Source of the DNA: Teredinibacter sp. KSP-S5-2
GTDB taxonomy: Bacteria > Pseudomonadota > Gammaproteobacteria > Pseudomonadales > Cellvibrionaceae
Assembly (NCBI RefSeq): GCF_032773895.1
Contig: NZ_CP120416.1
Location: forward strand, 2,292,001 to 2,356,000
DNA: 64,000 nt
Direction: 5' to 3'
Made by a program: the position numbers and the translations under genes. Positions 1-6,919 of this stretch are shown in pieces. Numbering within the stretch: position 1 is the first letter of the stretch; every line of letters starts with the position of its first letter. Below the pieces are notes generated by a model. That model was not told the DNA's origin. It made no database searches and worked only from the letters and a program-made list of their open reading frames with translations.

Positions 1-414
1 CGGACGCAAAAACGCAAGCTTCTCCCGATAGCTGTCATGTATCTGGACTAACTCTCGCTGTTGGAAATTAGAACCACCAACCACTAAACCAATGCGTGTG
101 GGATCAACATCCAGCAAATTAGCATCATCCCACGCCTCATCAAGACAGGCTAATGCCGCCTGCCCGGAAAAAGAGGCAGTTCTGACCAAGCCAGCGGGAA
201 TGCGATCTGAAAGGGTAAGCTTATCTATTTCAGCGCCTATAAATTGAGTTTTTAAAGCATCATCCGTTGAGGGAAACTGTCTTCCGGGACGTTGCATGAC
301 TCTAAAGTTAGCGGCTGCTGAAAACAAGGCAGAGGTAAACTCCGCCTTGCCCTGACCGATAGATGAAGTTACACCAAGACCGGTAACAACAATATCAGTT
401 TTAGATTCAGACAT
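1..414 (-). CDS. Stand-alone ketosynthase-like protein of the beta-branching cassette (KS decarboxylase, PksF-like), 5' part only
   Basis: The first 138 codons are present and the frame stays open to the left edge. I translated it from the ATG at 414, which lies one base past the stop of the donor ACP gene (416), so the two are translationally coupled. The protein starts MSESKTDIVVTGLGVTSS, the usual N-terminus of a KAS-type ketosynthase, and later has GLVVGGSNFQQRE. The active-site region is off the window, so I cannot see whether the Cys is replaced, as it is in the decarboxylating KS of HMG cassettes. Members of this family decarboxylate malonyl-ACP on the dedicated donor ACP to give acetyl-ACP for the HMG-synthase. 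The role is inferred from the partial fold plus its place directly after HMGS, ECH1, ECH2 and ACP. Alternative: an elongating KS, less likely given the gene order. Confidence 0.8.
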   Translation of the reverse strand, partial: MSESKTDIVVTGLGVTSSIGQGKAEFTSALFSAAANFRVMQRPGRQFPSTDDALKTQFIGAEIDKLTLSDRIPAGLVRTASFSGQAALACLDEAWDDANLLDVDPTRIGLVVGGSNFQQRELVQIHDSYREKLAFLRP

Positions 415-415
415 A

Positions 416-655
416 TTAAAGCTTCTCGTGGAAAATTCTTGCCAGGTCACCCATGTTCTCGGCTTTCGCAAATTCAATCATAGGAACACGAACAGACAAA
501 CTCTCAAGAGTCATCATAAGAATTTCAGAACGGTCTATAGAATTTGCCCCGAGGCTTTTTAACGAATCAGTATGAACAAAGTCGTGATTTACCAAATCAG
601 GAAGTACTTCGCATGTATGGCCTTTAATAATGTTAAAAATTTCTTCGTGAGTCAT
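416..655 (-). CDS. Stand-alone donor acyl carrier protein of the beta-branching cassette (AcpK-like)
   Basis: A 79-residue carrier protein. The phosphopantetheine site is Ser39 in LGANSIDRSE. The Asn-Ser-Ile form, rather than the usual Asp-Ser-Leu/Ile, is typical of free-standing donor ACPs of HMG cassettes and fatty-acid-like ACPs. It lacks the Trp at +6 seen in the PKS tandem ACPs, so it is a donor and not an acceptor ACP. A good ribosome site (AGGAG, seven bases before the ATG) sits at about 662-666. It would carry malonyl, then acetyl, and deliver the acetyl group to the HMG-synthase. The function is family knowledge plus context; the Ser site is seen directly. Confidence 0.88.
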   Translation of the reverse strand: MTHEEIFNIIKGHTCEVLPDLVNHDFVHTDSLKSLGANSIDRSEILMMTLESLSVRVPMIEFAKAENMGDLARIFHEKL

Positions 656-716
656 TGTTTTTCTCCTAAAGCCCTAATATCAACGGGCGCTATCAATAAA
701 ATCATTTCTTGGTTTG

Positions 717-1466
717 TTAATTTCCGAAAAAAGCGTGTATACGCTCTTTTATCTCAGGCTGACGAAAAGTCACTTCATGCATTGCCAACTCCTGATCAAT
801 GGCTTTGGGTAAGGCTTCCCTAAGCGATGCAACAAGATGATCTTTCAATGCAACAAGTGAGACTCTGGGTTTCTCCGCAATAGTTTTAGCTATATCCATG
901 GCATAATCCATAACCTCAGCACGGGGTAACACCGCAAAAGGAACACCCCTGTTCTTAAGTTCTTCACCACGATAGGTTTTAGCAAGGAACATCATTTCCT
1001 CAGACAAACTAATCCCAATCTTTTTGGGTAAAATAAACGTGGTGCCCATGCCGGGGGTGAACCCATACTTCATAAAATTGGTGGTATACACACTTTCTTT
1101 ACTAAGAATGGGAAAATCTGCAAATAAACCAAGAACAAAACCACCACCAATACCATGCCCCTGCATCGCAGAAACAACTGGGATCGGACAGTTAAGTGCA
1201 AGACTATAAAAATCGTTATCTGAGAACTTGGTTTTTCCTTCTGAAAGTAATATCAAACCTTCTTTCGTTCCACCGCTCGCAAAATAATTATCATAGCCAG
1301 TAAGAACAACTACCTTGTAGCGAGTATCGTTTTTTAAGGACTCAAATGCATCAATTAGCCCCAAAACCAACTCAATAGAAAACGTATTCTTATTGACCCG
1401 ATCCTGCATTTTAATTTCTAAAATACCATCACCATGATCAATAGTTACAACTACCGGATCATTCAT
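717..1466 (-). CDS. Enoyl-CoA hydratase-like decarboxylase of the beta-branching cassette (ECH2, PksI-like)
   Basis: A 249-residue crotonase-fold protein. In beta-branching, ECH2 decarboxylates the 3-methylglutaconyl-ACP made by ECH1, leaving a methyl or exomethylene branch. It has FASGGTKEG with Lys68, the oxyanion-hole stretch MQGHGIGGG near 101-109, YGFTPGMG near 134 and MHEVTF with His230. The Lys and His match the residues known for the CurF-type ECH2 decarboxylase. The frame also opens at 1484, but GGAGGAGGT followed by seven bases precedes the ATG at 1466, so I chose 1466. The Shine-Dalgarno sequence lies inside the end of the ECH1 gene, so the two are coupled. The third crotonase domain of PKS B and C is of the same type. 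This free enzyme is the likely partner for module 4, which has no fused ECH. Confidence 0.88.
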   Translation of the reverse strand: MNDPVVVTIDHGDGILEIKMQDRVNKNTFSIELVLGLIDAFESLKNDTRYKVVVLTGYDNYFASGGTKEGLILLSEGKTKFSDNDFYSLALNCPIPVVSAMQGHGIGGGFVLGLFADFPILSKESVYTTNFMKYGFTPGMGTTFILPKKIGISLSEEMMFLAKTYRGEELKNRGVPFAVLPRAEVMDYAMDIAKTIAEKPRVSLVALKDHLVASLREALPKAIDQELAMHEVTFRQPEIKERIHAFFGN

Positions 1467-1468
1467 TG

Positions 1469-2260
1469 CTACACCTCCTCCCATGGAAACTTGCCAGTTC
1501 TAACGTAGCGAGCAATTTTTTCAAGATTATTCCTATCAGAAAAAATTTCTGCATTTGTCGCTAATGCCTTGGGTTTAGAGTCAGACAAATCACTGTTTAA
1601 CTCATTCATGTATCGCTTATACCGAGCTACAGCATCTTTTGATAAGCGCCGAAAACGAAGTAGTTTCTTTCTGAGTAAATTCGAACTGTTTTCTGCATAT
1701 TCGTCGACCAACCCCCATTCATGAGCACTTTGCGCATTCACGGGCTCTGTCATCAAAGTCATATAATGAGCCTTAGCGAATCCCATTTTTCGAATTAGAA
1801 AGGGCAGCACGCAGGCCGGCATTAAACCAAAAAGCAACTCGGATAAACTAAATACAGATTTATCTTCACAAATCACCACATCACAAGCAGCAACAAAACC
1901 AATACCACCGGCATTGGCTTGCCCTCTTACGTGAGCCACGCTGATAAATGGGCCCGAAGCAAGGCGGGTCCATAAATCATACATGGGCTCCGGGTTCGGA
2001 GCCTTATCCATTTCCGGGTTATCAAAACGTTCTTGAATACCCTTGAAGTCCGCACCAAAACAAAAGACTTCTGGCGAGCCTTCCAAAACAACAACTTTAA
2101 CCAAAGACTCTACTTGATCTAATGCGTGAATAAAGTCATCGATAAGTTGATCGTTAATTGTATTTTTTGCTTCAGGACGATCTATTTGAATAAAACAAAT
2201 ATCGTTATCCAGACGAACCTTTATGGTGTCGTAATTTGAGATATTTTCTATGATACCCAT
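1469..2260 (-). CDS. Enoyl-CoA hydratase-like dehydratase of the beta-branching cassette (ECH1, PksH-like)
   Basis: A 263-residue crotonase-family protein. ECH1 dehydrates the HMG-ACP formed by the HMG-synthase to 3-methylglutaconyl-ACP. Visible marks are VFCFGADF, the oxyanion-hole stretch RGQANAGGIGF and SLSELLFGLMPACVLPF, which together look like the PksH/CurE type and differ clearly from the ECH2 neighbour. The ATG at 2260 overlaps the end of the HMG-synthase gene by 13 bases, with AGGGA a few bases upstream, so the pair is translationally coupled. This is the only ECH1-type domain I see in the window. It must therefore serve all three beta-branching modules in trans. The class assignment rests on motif recognition. 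Confidence 0.85.
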   Translation of the reverse strand: MGIIENISNYDTIKVRLDNDICFIQIDRPEAKNTINDQLIDDFIHALDQVESLVKVVVLEGSPEVFCFGADFKGIQERFDNPEMDKAPNPEPMYDLWTRLASGPFISVAHVRGQANAGGIGFVAACDVVICEDKSVFSLSELLFGLMPACVLPFLIRKMGFAKAHYMTLMTEPVNAQSAHEWGLVDEYAENSSNLLRKKLLRFRRLSKDAVARYKRYMNELNSDLSDSKPKALATNAEIFSDRNNLEKIARYVRTGKFPWEEV

Positions 2261-3507
2261 TCGTATTCCCTGTGATATTCGTTAATTTCTTTTAAGAACA
2301 GCACGGGCTTACCATGAGTTTTTCTAGCCTGCGGAATAAAATTACTATCCAGAACAACATTTCGTGTACCAAACTTGACCACTGAGCTGCCTTCCAGCAT
2401 TTGCTCATACTCTTCGATCGTTAACTCATAACGACTGTCCAGTTGTTCTTTAATTTGCATACCACGAATAGTTTCCTGGCCTTCTTTTGTTGCCACACCA
2501 CTGAAAAATTCAGAGCAACAACCAGAACCATAGGAAAAAACACCAATTCGCTCTGGCGTATCAAAATTACCGTTATAAATTGTACTGGCGAGAGACAACA
2601 TTGCAGTAGCGCCCATAATATTACCAACACGCTGACAGAACGTTAGTCCTGGAGTCATTCTTCGATCAAAATCCGCTTGAATGTCTGCGGGTGTCGCTTT
2701 GACTAATTTACGCATAATATTACGGTGCGCACCTTTGATCATGCCGCCGAAAGGCGTGTGATATGCGAGGTAACCAAAACTATTTGCATAACAAGCTCCC
2801 TGCACTCGCTTTTGATATTCTAGGAAGGCATTTTCCGCACAGTCCAGATAGGAAAGTAAAGAAAGGTCGGAATCGCCAATTTCACTATCGGCGGTGGCTC
2901 GACATGTATCCATTACCTCGTAGCCGTAACAGCCGTTAGCACCAGGATCAATTTGAAATACATAGGGCGTTTCACTGATAAGCATGGCAACTGCACCTGC
3001 ACCGCTGCTTGGCTCCGCAAAAGACCAAGACATTGAACTGGCACTGCCGCCTTCTTCGATAAGAAAACGTGAAATATCTGTAGCAATAACCAACGCTTTA
3101 GCACCAGGGGAAACCTGGGAAAGCACAAAATTAATGGCGTTTTGAAAACCAGCCACACCGGAGTAGCAAGCGTTTTTCACCTCGAACAAACGGCAATTTC
3201 TATTTAACCCCAAAAGATCATGACAGTATGTACTCATCGATTTACCAAAATCAAAAGCAGATTCGGTACAGGTAATTACCATTTCAATTCTGTCTTTCTC
3301 CTCCGGACTGAGTGCGTCCACAATAGGTTTCGCAGCATTAACAGCAAAGGTAATAGGATCTTCGTAAGGTAAAGCGACGCTTTTTTCCTTCATCATTAAG
3401 TTTTCAAACCGAGTCCTATCCAGATCACGGTGTTCTGCAAGCTTTTCTACGTTTAAATATGTAGTGCCCGCAAAGATATTCATTGCTTCAATTCCAACTT
3501 TAACCAT
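2248..3507 (-). CDS. Hydroxymethylglutaryl-ACP synthase of the beta-branching cassette (HMGS, PksG-like)
   Basis: A 419-residue HMG-CoA-synthase family enzyme. It adds the acetyl group from the donor ACP to the beta-keto carbon of the chain on an acceptor ACP. The catalytic set is visible: Glu82 in ITCTESAF, Cys114 in VKNACYSG and the His of YHTPFGG near residue 252. The length is normal for the bacterial PksG/MupH/CurD group. It is the first gene of the five-gene cassette, preceded by a 103-bp gap that holds a hairpin, and its 3' end overlaps ECH1. One HMGS here would serve three acceptor modules (3, 4 and 5 in PKS A/B/C). Confidence 0.93.
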   Translation of the reverse strand: MVKVGIEAMNIFAGTTYLNVEKLAEHRDLDRTRFENLMMKEKSVALPYEDPITFAVNAAKPIVDALSPEEKDRIEMVITCTESAFDFGKSMSTYCHDLLGLNRNCRLFEVKNACYSGVAGFQNAINFVLSQVSPGAKALVIATDISRFLIEEGGSASSMSWSFAEPSSGAGAVAMLISETPYVFQIDPGANGCYGYEVMDTCRATADSEIGDSDLSLLSYLDCAENAFLEYQKRVQGACYANSFGYLAYHTPFGGMIKGAHRNIMRKLVKATPADIQADFDRRMTPGLTFCQRVGNIMGATAMLSLASTIYNGNFDTPERIGVFSYGSGCCSEFFSGVATKEGQETIRGMQIKEQLDSRYELTIEEYEQMLEGSSVVKFGTRNVVLDSNFIPQARKTHGKPVLFLKEINEYHREYEWVS

Positions 3508-3545
3508 AACGTATTACCTGATTTCTTAATTAGACAAAACAACCC

Positions 3546-3569
3546 TAACACTGCCCTTCGCCAGTGTTA
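3546..3569 (-). terminator. Hairpin between the acyltransferase-like gene and the HMGS cassette
   Basis: A perfect 8-bp inverted repeat (TAACACTG / CAGTGTTA) with an 8-base loop, about 40 bases after the stop of the upstream gene. On the transcribed strand it is followed by GGGTTGTTTTG, a weak U-rich run. It could be a leaky intrinsic terminator that lowers cassette expression, or an mRNA-stabilising or processing hairpin. The inverted repeat is seen directly; its role is inference. Confidence 0.45.
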
Positions 3570-3610
3570 AAAAGTGAATAAAAATGTGTGATTTTTCTTG
3601 AAAAAGCTGC

Positions 3611-4609
3611 CTAAATTGTCTCAGCTTCTTTTTTCGGAGAATGTTCAGATTCTTGATTACCGGAAAGAACGTGCTTACTCCAAAGGTCAACGACATCGTA
3701 AGCAGTTTCGATATCGCCAAGCAGAGCTTCATGAAGCTGAACTGTAATACCTATACGCTTATTCATGGAGATACACCCCGCAGCAACCGGATAGGTTCGT
3801 CCTGTGGTTGGCCCGAATAACCAACTCCCTGCGCCCGGTATATTCCAAACCCCCAAATTGGAAAATGTCCCGGTCCAGCTGTGATTCCTGGCATCGCGTT
3901 TTTTTATGTCTTTACGAATACCTTCTTTACCGGCGAGAAAACCGGCATTAAACATTGCCCATGCACCCCAATGAAAGGCTTTGCTTTTTGCCTTAAGCAC
4001 TTGCCCATGAATATCTGTCAATGTTGTGTCCGCTTGCGTATCAACGCCGAGAAATGACATTTGTGGTGTATATTCATTTTTTCGTGACACCGCACCGCGC
4101 ATATTTACAGGCACCATCCACTTGCGAGCATCCTCTGGTGAAGTCAGTATCTTAGAAACAGCTCGATCAAGGTGGAATAAAAGATAACTGTTCACGGTAA
4201 CACCGAGTTTCTTAGAATCAGCCACAATGTATTGCGACTCTTGTTCACTGAACAGGTGCCATGCAATTCGCTCCGAGACGGGAAGCTCCAACTTTGCAAC
4301 AGAACGATCAAAGCGAACCCACTTTTGCTGGCGCATGCCCATATGTGGCAATACCGACAGAATCCCTTTAACCGATTTAAAGAAACGATAACTGTCATTT
4401 TTTAATGAAGGCAAAACATCGATACTAAAGCCTGCATTTCGCAACAAGTATGCCATTCCACTTATGCCATCATATTTATCATGAGGCAATTCAAACCATT
4501 CAGGCGCTTGATTTTCTTCCCCCTCGGGCAAACGTCCGTAAATAATTGAGATATCTTCGCCACAATCTTTCATGGCGGTAAAATATTCTGCAACCCAATC
4601 TGTACTCAT
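3611..4609 (-). CDS. CAT/condensation-superfamily acyltransferase-like protein
   Basis: A 332-residue protein, shorter than the usual ~430-480 residues of the family. From the ATG at 4609 it has HDKYDG near residues 43-48, which fits the catalytic HxxxDG motif of chloramphenicol-acetyltransferase-like, condensation and wax-ester-synthase enzymes. It also has VPVNMRG in the middle and GTFSNLG near 246, both typical of alcohol acyltransferase relatives. The motif lies closer to the N-terminus than normal. Two in-frame ATGs exist (4615 and 4609); AGGA is one base from the first and seven from the second, so I chose 4609. Members of the superfamily esterify alcohols or amines with thioester-bound acyl groups. 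As the window shows no thioesterase, a role in releasing or acylating the product is possible. That is inference. Confidence 0.55.
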   Translation of the reverse strand: MSTDWVAEYFTAMKDCGEDISIIYGRLPEGEENQAPEWFELPHDKYDGISGMAYLLRNAGFSIDVLPSLKNDSYRFFKSVKGILSVLPHMGMRQQKWVRFDRSVAKLELPVSERIAWHLFSEQESQYIVADSKKLGVTVNSYLLFHLDRAVSKILTSPEDARKWMVPVNMRGAVSRKNEYTPQMSFLGVDTQADTTLTDIHGQVLKAKSKAFHWGAWAMFNAGFLAGKEGIRKDIKKRDARNHSWTGTFSNLGVWNIPGAGSWLFGPTTGRTYPVAAGCISMNKRIGITVQLHEALLGDIETAYDVVDLWSKHVLSGNQESEHSPKKEAETI

Positions 4610-4640
4610 TGTCATTTCCTAATCTGCCTGGGCTTGGTAG

Positions 4641-6002
4641 TTAAAACTGATACGACACTTTAAACGAGACTTGCTTCTGATCCTTCACTCGCCAAAGGGT
4701 ACTCATCTCATCATCAGTATGCGGATAAATAAAATCCAATTCCAACGTGATATTGTCAGACATCTCGTAATCCGTTAAAAACATGCTCAAATAACTGCTT
4801 TGTGGGCCGTTGTATATACTGATAAAGTTAAGCGATAAATTCTCATGCATAAGCAACTTGGTTATATTCAACATTAATGACTGTTGATTTTCCTTTTTGC
4901 CGGGTGCACCTGGCGTTCCTTCTATATCCTGAGTCCAATCAAGGATATGTTGATTCAGCCCTTCAACGCTCATGGTAAACGTTGAGCTGGGCGCATACTC
5001 AATACCTAGGTAAGCATCAAACTGTTTTTTTTCAATCAATTGATCGCCAGTTTTATTACTAAACACCTTTGGCGATTTATAGCCAAATTCACCCTTCAGC
5101 AAAAAGTCACCGAGAACATAATTAAATGTCGCACCACCTAGAAAATAACGATGCTCCGACAACTCAATCAATCCTTCTGAATTAAACTTTCGCGCATAAT
5201 CGTTATCAATCAAGCTGGCTGCCATAGCGCTGAATTCAAAGCTTCCAAACGTCTGTTTCCAACTACCACCGTATTCCATCGAATTATCGTTGTCGACATA
5301 GACAAAGGCAGGTTGTGGAACATCAGATATTGGATTGTACGCCGTCCCATAAATTGGGTTTTCATTAAACTCAGGGTCAGGATTAATGAAAATACTCCAC
5401 TTTCCGTAATCGGAGAACTGATCCAGACTCAACATCGCCTGACCGATTCGCAATTCTTCCAAATCGAGGTTAAACAGCTCTCTGTTATCCCTGGGACTGA
5501 TTTCATCGGTGATCGGAGCCAAAATGGACTCCCCCCAAGCGATGGTTTGCACGCCCAATTTAATGCTGGTTTGACCAAAGCTAGTCTGTATATAAGCCTG
5601 ATTCAAACGTTCATAGGAACCCTCAGCTTCGTGACGATGATCATCCTCGTGAAATCGTGTGGATTTGCCGTCCAGTTGAATATAGGAGCTATCAAATAGG
5701 TACTTGCCATATTCAATACGAATTGAAGATCGATTCTTTTGCATACCATCCGGATCAGCCACTTTATAACCGAGTTCATGAGAAAGGGTTACCCTGGAAG
5801 GATCAAGAACATACGCTTCAAGAAAACTTTTCTCATCGCTTGTTGCAGTTTCTGATGTAAGCCCGGAAAACATGTCAGAATCAGAGAAGAGCATATCTTC
5901 CCCGGAACTGCCCTGTTGAGCACTCGCAGAACCTGCCAGCAAGCTGGAAGCAAGCAACAAAGCGATTTCTTTACTTAACAAATTATTGTTGTTCATACAC
6001 AT
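4641..6002 (-). CDS. Outer-membrane beta-barrel protein (DUF1302-like)
   Basis: A 453-residue protein with an N-terminal signal peptide (hydrophobic stretch from about residue 9 to 27, probable cut after SASA). The body is rich in alternating aromatic/polar strands. It ends VSFKVSYQF, with the C-terminal Phe used by the Bam machinery to recognise outer-membrane barrels. It contains TIAWGESI and SPRDNREL, which resemble the conserved part of DUF1302-type barrels. It starts two bases after the LolA-like gene, which follows the MMPL gene. MMPL transporters often co-occur with barrels of this kind. Likely role: the outer-membrane part of a path that moves the lipid-like product or a lipid across the envelope. 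The first ATG is at 6002; a second at 5996 is equally possible, and neither has a clear ribosome site. Confidence 0.7.
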   Translation of the reverse strand: MCMNNNNLLSKEIALLLASSLLAGSASAQQGSSGEDMLFSDSDMFSGLTSETATSDEKSFLEAYVLDPSRVTLSHELGYKVADPDGMQKNRSSIRIEYGKYLFDSSYIQLDGKSTRFHEDDHRHEAEGSYERLNQAYIQTSFGQTSIKLGVQTIAWGESILAPITDEISPRDNRELFNLDLEELRIGQAMLSLDQFSDYGKWSIFINPDPEFNENPIYGTAYNPISDVPQPAFVYVDNDNSMEYGGSWKQTFGSFEFSAMAASLIDNDYARKFNSEGLIELSEHRYFLGGATFNYVLGDFLLKGEFGYKSPKVFSNKTGDQLIEKKQFDAYLGIEYAPSSTFTMSVEGLNQHILDWTQDIEGTPGAPGKKENQQSLMLNITKLLMHENLSLNFISIYNGPQSSYLSMFLTDYEMSDNITLELDFIYPHTDDEMSTLWRVKDQKQVSFKVSYQF

Positions 6003-6004
6003 AG

Positions 6005-6904
6005 TTACTTATAAAACGCGCGTAATTCTTCTAGATTTTTCTCTCTGAACGTAAAGTCTGTAAGACTTCTCTTAGTAAGAAACTCGTCAGAAATACTTTT
6101 GTTATAAGTAACTGAAACGTTCTGAATTGCAGTCACACGACGTGTTGTAAAATTATTCATAGTCTGCATTCTCGCGATCCAGACACCGTCAATTTGAATA
6201 AAATTTCTATTTAGACGTTGTTTGAACAACTTCCCGTTGGAGTTATAAAGATCTTCCTTAACAATAAGAAATCGCTCTTTATCTACCCAAAACTCCAACT
6301 TTCCATAGTGTGTTTTCTTCGCTCTAGCCTCAGTTGGTGTTGCTTCGATTACCCACACATCACGATCATCAAATGAGTCCTCTCGCACCAACTTATAAGA
6401 AAAATCATTAATTTTTTTCAGTGCAATATCATCGACAAAAAATTCTGTACCAAAAAAGCTACCACCGTCTTCATTCCCTTCACTACCGGACACCAACCTT
6501 TTAACTTTTCCCAGTTCAGACAAGTACAACCAAACATCGTTATCTTTGCTTGGGTCATAGTATTCATAGGTCAACATGCCAATACCTTTATCGGTTATTG
6601 GCTGAAGCACAATAGCGATTGATCGCGAGTCCAGGTTATCTTCACCGTACTTTTTCTCACCAACCTCAAGAACGGTAACACGAGGCTTACCTTTACAGCT
6701 CATCCCCCCGTCCTTCACTTTGTATTTGCATGTGGACAGCTTGGTTTTAACCGCAGCAGAGGTAAACGACTTACGATTGACATGATCGACCTTTTCCATC
6801 ACGTCTATCGCGTTGATTTCAGAAATATTAGCCTGCGCGCCCAAATTTAAGCCAAGCATTAAGAAAAACGGCAGGGAAAACTGTATTTTTTTATGTAATT
6901 TCAT
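6005..6904 (-). CDS. Outer-membrane lipoprotein-sorting (LolA-like) periplasmic protein
   Basis: A 299-residue protein with a signal peptide (hydrophobic residues 9-26, cut probably after GAQA). The mature part fits the LolA-like family found beside MMPL transporters: VWLYLSELGKVKRL near 125, WVIEATP, LEFWVDKERFLIVKEDLY and a late GVWIARMQTMNN. LolA-fold proteins carry lipidated or hydrophobic cargo in an open beta-barrel through the periplasm. AGGA seven bases before the ATG supports the start. It sits 15 bases after the MMPL gene and 2 before the barrel gene, so the three are very likely one functional unit. The cargo is unknown; the polyketide is the natural guess from context. Confidence 0.8.
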   Translation of the reverse strand: MKLHKKIQFSLPFFLMLGLNLGAQANISEINAIDVMEKVDHVNRKSFTSAAVKTKLSTCKYKVKDGGMSCKGKPRVTVLEVGEKKYGEDNLDSRSIAIVLQPITDKGIGMLTYEYYDPSKDNDVWLYLSELGKVKRLVSGSEGNEDGGSFFGTEFFVDDIALKKINDFSYKLVREDSFDDRDVWVIEATPTEARAKKTHYGKLEFWVDKERFLIVKEDLYNSNGKLFKQRLNRNFIQIDGVWIARMQTMNNFTTRRVTAIQNVSVTYNKSISDEFLTKRSLTDFTFREKNLEELRAFYK

Positions 6905-6919
6905 TGAACAATCCTTAAT

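Noticed and set aside
572-823. Plus-strand open frame across the ACP-ECH2 gap
   Set aside because: It overlaps two well-supported genes, and its translation has no recognisable features.
1467-1484. Start of ECH2 at the ATG at 1484
   Set aside because: GGAGGAGGT directly follows that ATG and is correctly spaced for the ATG at 1466, so it is the ribosome site and not coding start.
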